DNA of 64,000 nucleotides from Myxococcus sp. RHSTA-1-4 (lineage in GTDB: Bacteria > Myxococcota > Myxococcia > Myxococcales > Myxococcaceae), in the NCBI RefSeq assembly GCF_020037125.1, contig NZ_JAIQDG010000042.1, positions 33,492 through 97,491 on the forward strand. The letters run 5' to 3'. This document shows positions 49,598 through 58,050 of the stretch, piece after piece (within the stretch, counting starts at the first letter, position 1; the number at the start of each line of letters is the position of its first letter). The notes beneath the pieces are model-generated. The model did no database searches. It was not told where the DNA came from and was given only the letters and a program-made list of their open reading frames with translations. The position numbers and the translations under genes are program-made.

Positions 49598-50425
49598 TCA
49601 CCTGCTGCTGCCGGCCACGTCCTCCGTCCCCTGCGTCAGGCGCCAGGCGACGAGGATGGGAACGGCGGTGATGAGCATCACCCACAGCGCCACCACGTTG
49701 GTCACCGGCACGTCGCGCGGGCGGCCCAGCTGGTCGAGCAGCCAGATGGGCAGCGTCTTCTCGTGCCCGGCGGTGAAGGTGGTGACGATGAGCTCGTCGA
49801 AGCTGAGCGCGAAGGCGAGGATGCCACCGGCCAGCAGCGAGGTGGCCATCTGCGGCAGCGCCACGTGGCGGAATGTCTGGAACCCATCGGCGCCCAGGTC
49901 CGCGGAGGCCTCCAGCAGGCTGTGCGGCATCCGCCGCAGCCGGGCCACGACGTTGTTGTAGACCATGACCACGCAGAAGGTGGCGTGGCCCACGGCGATG
50001 GTCCAGAAGTTGGGAGTTACTTCCGCCAGCCGGAAGGCGGACAGCAGCGCGATGCCGGTGATGATGCCGGGCAGGGCGATGGGAAGGATGACCATCAGGT
50101 TGAGGGCCTCCTTGCCGAAGAAGCGGCGGCGGTAGAGCGCTCCGGCCAGCAGCGTGCCCAGCACCAGGGCCACGCCCGTGGCGGCCAGGGCCACCTGGAG
50201 CGACAGCTTGATGGCGCCGAGCACGTCCTCGCGCGCGGCGGCGGCCTGGAACCAGCGCAGGGTGAGGCCCTTCAGCGGGAAGCTGAAGGCGCTCTCCTCC
50301 GTGTTGAAGGCATACAGCCCCACCATGAGGATGGGGAAGTGCAGGAAGAGGAGCCCACCGTAGGCGAGCACCCGCAGCCACACAGGGGCCCGGGGGCCGT
50401 CCTCGCGCCGGGCCTCAGAGCGCAT
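49598..50425 (-). CDS. ABC transporter permease, polyamine type (PotC/YdcV-like)
   Basis: Inner-membrane subunit of 275 residues with six predicted transmembrane helices. The first is LAYGGLLFLHFPILMVGLYAF, and later ones include LMVILPIALPGIITGIALLSAF and NVVALWVMLITAVPILVAW. The EAA loop that contacts the ATPase is SADLGADGFQTFRHVALPQ. The start ATG at 50425 lies inside the end of the preceding permease gene (11-bp overlap), showing tight coupling. Reading further upstream in this frame enters shadow sequence of the permease. It works with the neighbouring permease, ATPase and binding protein to import putrescine or a related amine. Confidence 0.9.
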   Translation of the reverse strand: MRSEARREDGPRAPVWLRVLAYGGLLFLHFPILMVGLYAFNTEESAFSFPLKGLTLRWFQAAAAREDVLGAIKLSLQVALAATGVALVLGTLLAGALYRRRFFGKEALNLMVILPIALPGIITGIALLSAFRLAEVTPNFWTIAVGHATFCVVMVYNNVVARLRRMPHSLLEASADLGADGFQTFRHVALPQMATSLLAGGILAFALSFDELIVTTFTAGHEKTLPIWLLDQLGRPRDVPVTNVVALWVMLITAVPILVAWRLTQGTEDVAGSSR

Positions 50426-51374
50426 CGAACGCTCCCAGCCTGCGCGCCACGGTGAGGTAGATGCCGATGATGACGATGGGCACCACCGTGAAGGACGCCG
50501 CCATGGGGATATTCCCGATGGAGCCCTGCATCGTGTAGACCATGTTGCCGATGAAGAGGCCGGGCGGGCCCACGAGCTGGGGAATGATGTAGTCCCCCAG
50601 CGTGAGCGAGAAGGTGAAGATGGAGCCCGCCACCACGCCCGGGAAGGCCAGGGGTAGCAGCACGGTGCGGAACGACTGCGCGGGCCTCGCGCCCAGGTCC
50701 GCCGCCGCCTGCAGGAGGTTGCCGGGCACCCGTTCAATCGCCGCCTGGATGGGCAGAATCATGAACGGCAGCCACACGTAGGTGAAGACGAGGAAGCGGC
50801 CCAGGTTGGAGGTGGACAGCGACGAGCCGCCCACGCCGGGCAGCGCCAGCGCCCACTCCAGCGCGGGCAGCAGGCCCAGCCGCTCCACCATCCAGTAGAT
50901 GATGCCGCCCTTGGAGAGGATGACCGTCCACGAGTAGGCCTTGACGATGTAGCTGGCCCACATGGGGAGCATGACGGCGATGTAGAAGAAGCCCTTGCGC
51001 CAGCCGGTGGCGTAGCGGGCCATGTAGTAGGCCACGGGGAAGCCGAGCACCGCCGAGGCCACCGTCACCGAGCCCGCCATGGCCAGCGTGCGCAGGATGA
51101 TGTCGTGGTTGGCCGCGTCCAGCAGCGCCTGGTAGTTCGCCCACGTCAGCTCGGGCGTCACCCCCATGGTGAAGTCGTCGAAGGTGTAGAAGCTCTGCAC
51201 CAGCAGCGACAGGAGCGAGCCCAGGTACACCACGCCGAACCACAACAGCGGCGGCGTCAGGAGCAGCAGCAGGTACAGCGTGCGCCGCCGGTAGAGGACG
51301 TTGGCCACGGTGCGCGCCAGCCCGGCGCGGGGACGGGCGGGAGCGGGCAGCGCCATGCCAGGCAGGGTGTCCAT
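50415..51374 (-). CDS. ABC transporter permease, polyamine type (PotB/YdcU-like)
   Basis: A 319-residue inner-membrane permease. A cytoplasmic basic N-terminus leads into LYLLLLLTPPLLWFGVVYLGSLL, then five further helices such as ILRTLAMAGSVTVASAVLGFPVAYYMA and FFYIAVMLPMWASYIVKAYSW. The coupling loop is AAADLGARPAQSFRTVLLPL. The large periplasmic segment after helix 1 (FTMGVTPELTWANYQALLD) is typical of PotB. It is separated from the ATPase gene by 3 bp and overlaps the next permease by 11 bp. Confidence 0.91.
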   Translation of the reverse strand: MDTLPGMALPAPARPRAGLARTVANVLYRRRTLYLLLLLTPPLLWFGVVYLGSLLSLLVQSFYTFDDFTMGVTPELTWANYQALLDAANHDIILRTLAMAGSVTVASAVLGFPVAYYMARYATGWRKGFFYIAVMLPMWASYIVKAYSWTVILSKGGIIYWMVERLGLLPALEWALALPGVGGSSLSTSNLGRFLVFTYVWLPFMILPIQAAIERVPGNLLQAAADLGARPAQSFRTVLLPLAFPGVVAGSIFTFSLTLGDYIIPQLVGPPGLFIGNMVYTMQGSIGNIPMAASFTVVPIVIIGIYLTVARRLGAFDAL

Positions 51375-51377
51375 GCC

Positions 51378-52403
51378 CTACCCTCCCCCCTGCTCCAGCT
51401 GCACCATCGCCTCGGGGGCCCAGGCCACGCGCACCGTCTCGCCCCGGCGCGGCAGGGACGCCTCGTCCGCCTCGCCGTTGAGCAGGCTGACGGTGAGCAC
51501 CTGGTTGCCCTCCACCCGCACCTCGTAGCGGCTGGTGGCGCCGTGGTACTGAACCTCCACCAACTGTCCCTCCACGCTCACCCGGTTTCCCTCGGCGGAC
51601 GTGGCGAAGCGCACGTGCTCGGGGCGCACGGAGAAGGGCCGCTCACTGCCGGTGAGCCGGCGCGCCAATTCCCCCTTCACCACGTTGGCGGTGCCCACGA
51701 AGCCCGCGACGAACACCGTCTTCGGGCGCGTGTAGAGGTTGCGCGGACTGTCCACCTGCTCGATGCGGCCCTGGCTGAAGACGGCCACCCGGTCCGACAT
51801 GGACAGCGCCTCGCCCTGGTCGTGGGTGACGTAGACGAAGGTGATGCCCAGCCGGCGCTGGAGCGACTTCAGCTCCGTCTGCATCTGCTCGCGCAGCTTG
51901 AGGTCCAGCGCGCCCAGCGGCTCGTCCAGGAGCAGCACGCGGGGCTTGTTGATGAGCGCGCGCGCCAGGGCCACGCGCTGGCGCTGGCCGCCGGAGAGCT
52001 GCCCGGGCCGGCGCGAACCGAAGCCGGCCAGCGCCACCAGTTCCAGCGCGGCCTCCGCCTCCTTGTGGCGCGTGGCCTTCGCCACGCCCTTCACCATCAG
52101 CCCGTAGGCCACGTTGTCCAGCACGCTCATGTGCGGGAACAGGGCGTAGTCCTGGAAGACGGTGTTGACGTCGCGCTCGTAGGGCGGGAGTCCGGCGGCC
52201 TCCTGGCCATGCAGCAGGATGCTGCCGGACGTGGGTTGCTCGAAGCCCGCGATGAGGCGCAGGCAGGTGGTCTTCCCGCTGCCGGAGGGCCCCAGCATGG
52301 AGAAGAACTCACCGTCCTGGATGGACAGGGACACGCCATCCACGGCCTTGACGGCGCCGTAGTGACGGCTGACGTGTTTCAGCTCGACGGCGAAGCTGCT
52401 CAT
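51378..52403 (-). CDS. ABC transporter ATP-binding protein, polyamine type (PotA/YdcT-like)
   Basis: Cytoplasmic ATPase subunit of 341 residues that powers polyamine uptake. It has Walker A GPSGSGKT (38-45), the Q-loop near VFQDYALFPHMSV, the signature LSGGQRQRVALARAL, Walker B VLLLDEPLGALD and the switch THDQGEAL. A TOBE-type beta domain follows at about residues 270-335 (SVEGQLVEVQYHGATSRYEVRV). Both domain order and length match PotA-like ATPases of the CUT1/polyamine clade. It starts 18 bp after the binding-protein gene stop and ends 3 bp before the first permease. Confidence 0.93.
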   Translation of the reverse strand: MSSFAVELKHVSRHYGAVKAVDGVSLSIQDGEFFSMLGPSGSGKTTCLRLIAGFEQPTSGSILLHGQEAAGLPPYERDVNTVFQDYALFPHMSVLDNVAYGLMVKGVAKATRHKEAEAALELVALAGFGSRRPGQLSGGQRQRVALARALINKPRVLLLDEPLGALDLKLREQMQTELKSLQRRLGITFVYVTHDQGEALSMSDRVAVFSQGRIEQVDSPRNLYTRPKTVFVAGFVGTANVVKGELARRLTGSERPFSVRPEHVRFATSAEGNRVSVEGQLVEVQYHGATSRYEVRVEGNQVLTVSLLNGEADEASLPRRGETVRVAWAPEAMVQLEQGGG

Positions 52404-52421
52404 GGCGTGTCCCTGTGCCTC

Positions 52422-53564
52422 CTACCGTCCGCCCATGATGGCGATGTAGTCCTGCGTCCAGCGGCTGTAGGGCACGCAGGCGGCCTGGGTGGCGCACTTC
52501 GCCACTGGCGTCTTCCAGAAGTGCACCTGGCTGAAGCGCTCGAAGCCGTTGGTCTTGCAGAAGTCCGTGCCGCCCGGCGCCTTCGTCTTGCAAGCCTCGG
52601 GCACCACGGGGTTGGAGCCGAACCACTCGGCGAGCGAGGCCTGGAGGTCCTTGTTCAGCGAGTGCTCCATCCACTTGTAGGCGCACACCGGATTCTTGGC
52701 GTTGGCGTGCAGCATGGTGGAGTCGGCCCAGCCGGTGGAGCCCTCCTGCGGAATCACGGAGTCAATGGGCTGCTTCTCGCCCTTGAGGGCGTTGACCTGG
52801 TAGCCCCAGGCGCTGGAGGCGACGACGCCCTCGTTCTTGAAGTCGCTCATCTGCACGGTGGTGTCGTGCCAGTAGCGGTGCGTGAGGGCCTTCTGGGCGC
52901 GCAGCAGCGCCACGGCGGCGGCGTACTGCTTGTCGTTCAGCTCGAACGGGTCCTTGATGCCCAGCTCCGGCTGCTTCTTCATCAGGTACAGCGCGGCATC
53001 GGCGACGTAGATGGGGCCGTCATACGCCTGCACGCGGCCCTTGTTGGACTTGCCATCGGGCAGCTTCTGCTCCTCGAACACCACCGCCCAGGACGTGGGC
53101 GCCGTCTTGAAGACCTGGGTGTTGTACATGAGCACGTTGGGGCCCCACTGGTAGGGCACGCCGTAGTGCTTTCCGTCCACCGTGTGCCAGGGCGCGTTCT
53201 TCAGGCGGTCGTCGATGGTGTTCCACGAGGGAATCAACCCGATGTTGAGCTCCTGCACCTTCTTGCCGTGGACGAGGCGCAGGCTGGCGTCGCCGGACGC
53301 GGTGACCAGGTCATAGCCGCCCTGGTTCATCAGGGAGACCATCTCGTCCGAGGTGGCGGCGGTCTTCACGTTGACCTTGCAGCCGGTGTCCTTCTCGAAC
53401 TTCGTCACCCAGTCGTACTTCTTGTCGGTGGCGCCCCGCTCGATGTAGCCGGGCCAGGCGATGATGTTGAGCTGCCCCTCGGGCTTCCCGAGCTTCTGCG
53501 GCGGAGCCGCCAACGCCTGCGTCGCCGCGACCATCACTGCACCCACTGCGAGATGCTTCAGCAT
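52422..53564 (-). CDS. Polyamine ABC transporter substrate-binding protein (YdcS-like)
   Basis: First gene of the uptake/catabolic unit. The 380-residue precursor has a signal peptide (LAVGAVMVAATQALA) and a type II periplasmic binding fold. GQLNIIAWPGYIERGATDKKYDWVTKFEKDTGCKV, YDLVTASGDASLRLV and YGVPYQWGPNVLMYNT match the YdcS branch more closely than PotD/PotF. YdcS in E. coli belongs to ydcSTUV-patD and binds putrescine-like ligands. Four C-terminal cysteines could form two disulfides. The long gene-poor stretch upstream (53,565-54,095) should hold the operon promoter. Downstream genes lie within 50 bp of each other through patD and gabT. Confidence 0.88.
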   Translation of the reverse strand: MLKHLAVGAVMVAATQALAAPPQKLGKPEGQLNIIAWPGYIERGATDKKYDWVTKFEKDTGCKVNVKTAATSDEMVSLMNQGGYDLVTASGDASLRLVHGKKVQELNIGLIPSWNTIDDRLKNAPWHTVDGKHYGVPYQWGPNVLMYNTQVFKTAPTSWAVVFEEQKLPDGKSNKGRVQAYDGPIYVADAALYLMKKQPELGIKDPFELNDKQYAAAVALLRAQKALTHRYWHDTTVQMSDFKNEGVVASSAWGYQVNALKGEKQPIDSVIPQEGSTGWADSTMLHANAKNPVCAYKWMEHSLNKDLQASLAEWFGSNPVVPEACKTKAPGGTDFCKTNGFERFSQVHFWKTPVAKCATQAACVPYSRWTQDYIAIMGGR

Positions 53565-54095
53565 GCGGTTCTCCCGTTGGCTGTGTGATGCGGGAGGACT
53601 CTAGAGGAGCCGATTGGGGCGTCAACAGCACGGGCCAGAACCTGGGGGGTCGGGCGGACACCAGGGCCGGAGGGAGCGCCTGTCGTGCCTCGCGGCATCG
53701 AGCGGCGGACGCCAGCCCGCCTGCTTGAAGGCGAATCGAACCGCTGCAGTACGCGCGGAGTAATCCAGCGGACGCGCTCGTCGTTCACCTGGACATGCCG
53801 CGGCGGCAGCGGACGCCCCGGGTGCGGACAGCGCAAGGGGCGCCCTTGCCGGTTGAGGTCTGCTTTGCCCAGCACGGCCGGCCCACTCACGGGGAGCCCT
53901 CCGACGCGTTCACGCACGAGCACATCGCGAAGCGTCGTCACCACGTTCGAGGACCTGCTCATGGAAGCCATGAAGCGTCTTCCGCATCCGCGCCTGGGCC
54001 GGGATGCACCTGGAGGCGGGTGACTCCGCCGCGAATTATGGTGAGCCCATCGAGGGGGGCCTCGCCCGTCCTCGATGCATTGGAGGGAGGGCCAC
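53565..54095. other. Gene-poor 531-bp stretch; possible decayed coding remnant
   Basis: This lies between the divergent starts of the ydcS-like gene and the FAD monooxygenase gene. It should carry both promoters. Short frames on both strands have ordinary GC but no complete family match. Around 53,770-53,880 the plus-strand pieces (DALVVHLDMP in one frame, GCGQRKGRPCRLRS in the next) look faintly like an eroded transposase N-terminus, too weak to call. I see no clear promoter or operator. Confidence 0.3.
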
Positions 54096-55268
54096 ATGCA
54101 ATCACGCGGAGTCGTCATCATCGGCGGGGGATTGGGTGGGCTGTGTGCCGCCATCGCGCTCCGTCAGGCCGGTCTCGAGGTCGCGGTATACGAACGGGCC
54201 GAGGACTACTGGCCCGTCGGCGCCGGGCTCTCGCTCTGGCCGAACGCGATGCGGGCCTTCGAGGCGCTGGGGCTGGCCCGGGAGGTGGCCGGCGCGGGGG
54301 CCTCGTGGCGCGAGACGGTGATGCACCGGTGGGATGGCAAGGTGCTCTCCCGCCTGGCCGTGGACGCGCTGTGCCGGGAGCTGGGCCAGCCGACGGTGGG
54401 GGTGCTCCGCTCGGAGCTCCAGCAGGTGCTGCTGCGGGCGCTCGGGCCGGACGTGGTGCACCTGGGGGCCGCCTGCACGGGCTTTGACGTGGAGGATGGA
54501 GGGGTCCGCGTCACCTTCGCCGACGGCCAGCAGGTGCGGGGCGACTGCCTCATCGGCGCGGACGGACTGCACTCGGCCGTCCGTCAGCGGCTGCTCCCGG
54601 AGGTGCGTTCTCGGTACGGCGGGCGGACTTCCTGGCGCGGGGTCGTGGACGTCGCCTCCGAGGTGATTCCGGAGGGGAGCCAGTTCGAGATCTACGGTCC
54701 GGGTGCCCGCTTCGGCATCTGCCACATCGGCCGGGGACCGGAGGGCACGCGGCGGATGTACTGGTTCCTGCTGGCGCCCGCGCCCGAGGGTGGGCGGGAC
54801 GCGGAGGGAGGCCACCGGGAGGCGGTGCTGAGCCAGGTCCGGGGCTGGATGGAGCCCGTCGAGTCGCTGGTCCGCGCCACGCCGGAGTCCGCCATCCTCC
54901 GCACCGACATCCACTACCTGGAGCCGCTGCCGAAATGGGGCGAGGGCCCCGTCACGCTGCTGGGCGACTCGGCGCACGCGATGGTGACCGACATGGCCCA
55001 GGGGGCGTGTCAGGCCATCGAGGATGCGCTGGTGCTGGCGAAGCTCCTGCGCGAGGACTCCGACCGGGTCCGGGCGCTGCGGACCTACGAGTCGAGGCGC
55101 CGGCCCCGCACGGCGCACGTCTCCGAGCTGAGCCTGAAGGCGGGGTCCATCCGGTACGTCCGCAACCCGGTGGCGCGGTGGGCGAGAGACCTGCTGTTGC
55201 AGACCCTGCCGCCCTCCGTGGCGCTCAACCAGCTGCGCTCCGTGGTGGCCTACGACTTCCTGGCGTAG
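54096..55268 (+). CDS. FAD-dependent aromatic-type monooxygenase
   Basis: A 390-residue class A flavoprotein monooxygenase (NAD(P)H, O2 and FAD; typically hydroxylates aromatic or related rings). The Rossmann GxGxxG is IIGGGLGGLCAAIALRQAG, the DG fingerprint is DCLIGADGLHSAVR and the GD motif is VTLLGDSAHAMVTDMAQGACQAIEDA. The sequence is closest in style to the 3-hydroxybenzoate 6-hydroxylase/zeaxanthin epoxidase-like group. A GGAGGGAGG ribosome site directly precedes ATG 54096; the frame extends to an upstream start at 54075 that lacks it. It is alone between the ydcS-like promoter region and a convergent hypothetical gene, so the pathway is unknown. Confidence 0.88.
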   Translation: MQSRGVVIIGGGLGGLCAAIALRQAGLEVAVYERAEDYWPVGAGLSLWPNAMRAFEALGLAREVAGAGASWRETVMHRWDGKVLSRLAVDALCRELGQPTVGVLRSELQQVLLRALGPDVVHLGAACTGFDVEDGGVRVTFADGQQVRGDCLIGADGLHSAVRQRLLPEVRSRYGGRTSWRGVVDVASEVIPEGSQFEIYGPGARFGICHIGRGPEGTRRMYWFLLAPAPEGGRDAEGGHREAVLSQVRGWMEPVESLVRATPESAILRTDIHYLEPLPKWGEGPVTLLGDSAHAMVTDMAQGACQAIEDALVLAKLLREDSDRVRALRTYESRRRPRTAHVSELSLKAGSIRYVRNPVARWARDLLLQTLPPSVALNQLRSVVAYDFLA

Positions 55269-55292
55269 TCCCAGGGAACAACGACTCGCGAC

Positions 55293-56150
55293 TCAGCCCG
55301 GGTCCTTCACGAGCACCCATGCGTCCTCGGCGGGGACGTGGGTTTCGTGCGAGGGCGCGGGCGCGCCAGGCTTGATATCGAGGGGATGAGTCTCCCAGAC
55401 AGTCATCGTGAAGCCGGGCAGCCGCACGCGCCGCGCGGGGCCGTGGAGGGGAAGCTCGACTTCGTCCGCCCCCTCGGCCATGCGGGCCGCGGCCTCGGCG
55501 GCGGCCTGGGCGATGTCGTCCGGGATGAGGTGCCGCCGGCCCCTGTGCGCGTGGGCGAGCAGGAGCGCGGCCTCCGTCACCTCGCCGCCGCTCAGCGCGC
55601 GAAGCACGCGGTCCGCCCAGCGCACACGCCACAGGTCGGACCAGGCCTCCCGCGACAGCCAGCCCGGCGCTCCTGGGGACGCGTCTTCGCGCACCGTATC
55701 CCGCCAGTTGACCCAGGACTTGAACGGGGCGGCGCCTCCCTCGCGGTGGAGCCAGAGCGTGTCCGAGTGCCGCGTGTATCCGGCCAGCCAGTACGCCTGC
55801 CCATGGCTTTCGAGGAAGTGGCGCGTCTGCGCATCCAGGGACGTCAGCCTCGCGAGCTGGTCGAGATTCAAGGCCTCGAGCTCGCGGGTGTCGGGCATGA
55901 ACTCGGCGTTCTGCTCCGCCATCTCCCAGAGGTACACCTCGAACTCGGCGCGCTCTTCCTCGGGGAGCCGGAGGTCGGCCTGCCTCCGCAGCTCGGGTGG
56001 AATCGTGCGTGCGTCGACCAGGGCCACGTCGCTCTTCCACTCCGCCAGCGGATGCGCCTCGGGAAAGCCCGCGTCGGGGCCAAGGAGCACGTGCACCCTC
56101 TTTCCGAAGGACAGGCTGCTGGGAGCGCGCACGCCGATGACTCCCGGCAC
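55293..56150 (-). CDS. Hypothetical protein
   Basis: A 285-residue soluble protein of no family I recognise. It has balanced, natural composition (FGKRVHVLLGPDAGFPEAHPLAEW, ELEALNLDQLARLTSLDAQTRHFLESHGQAYWLAGY, WSDLWRVRWADRVLRALSGGEVTEAALLLAHAHRGRRH). It contains neither signal peptide nor membrane helix nor obvious catalytic motif. Clusters of Trp and His/Asp suggest a globular alpha/beta fold. The ATG at 56150 starts the first continuous stretch. It follows the DUF3396 immunity gene by 155 bp on the same strand, so it could belong to the toxin/immunity neighbourhood, but a role there is unproven. It converges on the monooxygenase gene with 24 bp between. Confidence 0.6.
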   Translation of the reverse strand: MPGVIGVRAPSSLSFGKRVHVLLGPDAGFPEAHPLAEWKSDVALVDARTIPPELRRQADLRLPEEERAEFEVYLWEMAEQNAEFMPDTRELEALNLDQLARLTSLDAQTRHFLESHGQAYWLAGYTRHSDTLWLHREGGAAPFKSWVNWRDTVREDASPGAPGWLSREAWSDLWRVRWADRVLRALSGGEVTEAALLLAHAHRGRRHLIPDDIAQAAAEAAARMAEGADEVELPLHGPARRVRLPGFTMTVWETHPLDIKPGAPAPSHETHVPAEDAWVLVKDPG

Positions 56151-56305
56151 TGCGAGGCGGTTTTCAGCAAGACGAAAGGGACGGATGGCGGGCTCCTCTC
56201 GAATGGGCCTCCGTCATTCTACGCGAGCGACGCGCACAACGGGCTCCAGCGCAGGCGGCACGGTGGGGGTCGGACGCGCCGGGGCGCTGGGCGTGGCGCG
56301 CCCGC

Positions 56306-57226
56306 CTACTCGCAGAGCCGCCGGGACCAGCCGTGCTTGAATCCCTTGTTCAGGGAGGGCCAGTCGGCCTTCTCCTCGCGGAGGTAGGGCTCCAGCAGCC
56401 GCGCCAGCGCCCGATACTGGGGCGGCCCCCCCCCCTTCTCCGTGTCCATGGCGTCGGGCCACTCGCCCAGAGTCAGGAGCAGCCGCTCCCCCTCCATCGG
56501 CTCCAGGGTGACTTCCGGAAATGACAGCCGCTGCCGCAGCACCTCACTGCCTCCGAGCTGCCCCAGGAGCGGCTGGCCTAGAAACGTGAGCCAGCAGGCG
56601 CCACGCGCCCCGGTGCCGATGTTCCGGCTGGTTTCAGCCAGGTCATGGAGGTCCAACCCCCAATAGCGGTGGAGGAGGCCGAAGAGGTCATTCAGCACGG
56701 TGTACCAGCTGCCAGGATGTGAGACGAAGCCGAGGCTGGCGTAGCCGAAGCTGAAAGGCAGCTCCCGGCCGAGCTCCAGGGCCAGCGCGCGCAGGTGGGC
56801 GGGGCCATGCTCCAGGAGGTACTCGGTGGGCAAGGAGAAGGATACCGCGCTCGTGGCGCCCTCGTCGTGTGAGAACAAGTCGTCATCGAGCTTCCGACCG
56901 TCGTAGTTGAAATGATACCCACCCGCTTCGCCGGGGTCCTCAGATAGTGAAACGAGCCATTCGACTCCCCAGGGGCGCTCGAGAATCTTCTCGCGGGTGT
57001 GCGCCCATCCCTGCTCGTCGAGAGGGATTATGTCTCCATCGGGACTGACGTACCAACTCAGCGACTGGGGCGGAATGGCACGCTGATAGGTCTGCAAGGC
57101 GCGCCACACCGCCGGGGCAATCTCCCCATGCGAGCGGCGCATGAAGAAGCAGAGGATGACCCCGTCACGGACCTCCAGATCGCCGTGGCTGTTCCGCAAA
57201 CGGATGATGGGAATGTTCTCTCTCAT
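56306..57226 (-). CDS. DUF3396-type immunity protein
   Basis: A 306-residue cytoplasmic protein of the DUF3396 group, described as the type VI immunity family that protects against VRR-NUC-type nuclease toxins. Recognisable segments are DGVILCFFMRRSHGEIAPAVWRALQTY, EWLVSLSEDPGEAGGYHFNYDGRK, VSFSLPTEYLL, FSFGYASLGFVSHPGSWYTVLNDLFGLLHRYWGLD and ARGACWLTFLGQPLLGQLGG. Its ATG at 57226 overlaps the toxin gene stop as ATGA (57223-57226), so toxin and immunity protein are made together. The expected role is to bind and block the co-encoded nuclease. The N-terminal frame extends further, but that part lies inside the toxin gene. Confidence 0.78.
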   Translation of the reverse strand: MRENIPIIRLRNSHGDLEVRDGVILCFFMRRSHGEIAPAVWRALQTYQRAIPPQSLSWYVSPDGDIIPLDEQGWAHTREKILERPWGVEWLVSLSEDPGEAGGYHFNYDGRKLDDDLFSHDEGATSAVSFSLPTEYLLEHGPAHLRALALELGRELPFSFGYASLGFVSHPGSWYTVLNDLFGLLHRYWGLDLHDLAETSRNIGTGARGACWLTFLGQPLLGQLGGSEVLRQRLSFPEVTLEPMEGERLLLTLGEWPDAMDTEKGGGPPQYRALARLLEPYLREEKADWPSLNKGFKHGWSRRLCE

Positions 57227-58050
57227 TGGCTCACCCCCATCCGTGGCGAGATGAGGAAGGTCTTTCCTCCCAGTGCATCCCGGTAGATTCTGCCCTGATC
57301 CGAGCCAGCATAGGCACTGTTGCCTCCGTATTCCTTCCACTGCGGCTTGTTGGTATCAGGGCAGGGGAACTTGTAATCCACGGTGAGCACCGACTTCAGC
57401 AGCAGGCCGCTGTTCTCATGCAGCACCAGGTCCGGTTTGATGGTTCGCCACAGCTCCTTCGTGCAGCCCTCCTTGAGGAGCCGTGATTCCTCCTCACGAC
57501 TCACCCTCTCCACCACCTTCGCGTGGGGGTAGTACCGATAGCGCTGCTCGATGCTGTACGGCCGGCGCCATCGCTCCTCCAGCACCTCGCGCGCGCACCG
57601 GAGCGCCACCTCGTGCTTGCGCTGCCCCAGCACCATCGCCCGTGTGATTCGCTCTCCGCACCTGTCCACCTCCACCTCCTCGCCGCACTCCTGCCGTGTC
57701 GGGGAGCGGTTGCCAAAGTAGGCGGCGTTGACCTGGCGCTCGGCCTTCCGGGCGCATTCCACCAGGCGCTCCTCCAGCTCCCCCACCGCGTTGTCGCCCT
57801 CCAGCAGCGTGAGCAGCACGGGGACGGCTTGGGCCAGGACGGAGGCCACCACCCGGGTGGCGGCGGGAGCCGCGGCGCTCGCCGCCCTCCCCACCGCCGC
57901 GGTGTGGCGCAGCCGGCCCGCCGTCTCCGTGTCCACGAAGCGCAACACTCCGCGCGGGGCCCGTTGAGGGCTGCTGCCACAGGCCGCGAGCAGGACGCTG
58001 GCGACCAGCGGCAGCATGGACTTCCAGCACGGCATTCGGAGAGCGGGCAT
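57223..58050 (-). CDS. Lipoprotein toxin with C-terminal PD-(D/E)xK-like nuclease region (SitA-like candidate)
   Basis: A 275-residue predicted lipoprotein. The signal ends in LLAAC (C24); the middle is an Ala-rich region with hydrophobic stretch VVASVLAQAVPVLLTLLEG; and the C-terminal 130 residues look like a nuclease. Candidate restriction-fold residues are E147 in KHEVAL, P206-D207 in IKPDLVLHE and D225-Y226-K227 in TVDYKFPC. Paired with DUF3396 immunity, this has the form of a polymorphic toxin. In myxobacteria, lipoprotein toxins of the SitA type are passed between siblings by TraA/B outer-membrane exchange; assignment here is inference from architecture. ATG 58050 has AAGAGG just upstream; ATG 58035 would also keep the lipobox. 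Confidence 0.68.
   Translation of the reverse strand: MPALRMPCWKSMLPLVASVLLAACGSSPQRAPRGVLRFVDTETAGRLRHTAAVGRAASAAAPAATRVVASVLAQAVPVLLTLLEGDNAVGELEERLVECARKAERQVNAAYFGNRSPTRQECGEEVEVDRCGERITRAMVLGQRKHEVALRCAREVLEERWRRPYSIEQRYRYYPHAKVVERVSREEESRLLKEGCTKELWRTIKPDLVLHENSGLLLKSVLTVDYKFPCPDTNKPQWKEYGGNSAYAGSDQGRIYRDALGGKTFLISPRMGVSQ

Noticed and set aside
53687..54023. Remnant of an ISL3-type transposase
   Set aside because: Only scattered residues in two frames look suggestive, and there are no inverted repeats or catalytic residues; kept as an unlabelled gene-poor stretch.
55338..56387. Long plus-strand frames opposite the hypothetical gene at 55,293-56,150
   Set aside because: They are Arg/Gly/Ser-rich, and the minus-strand frame has far more natural composition.
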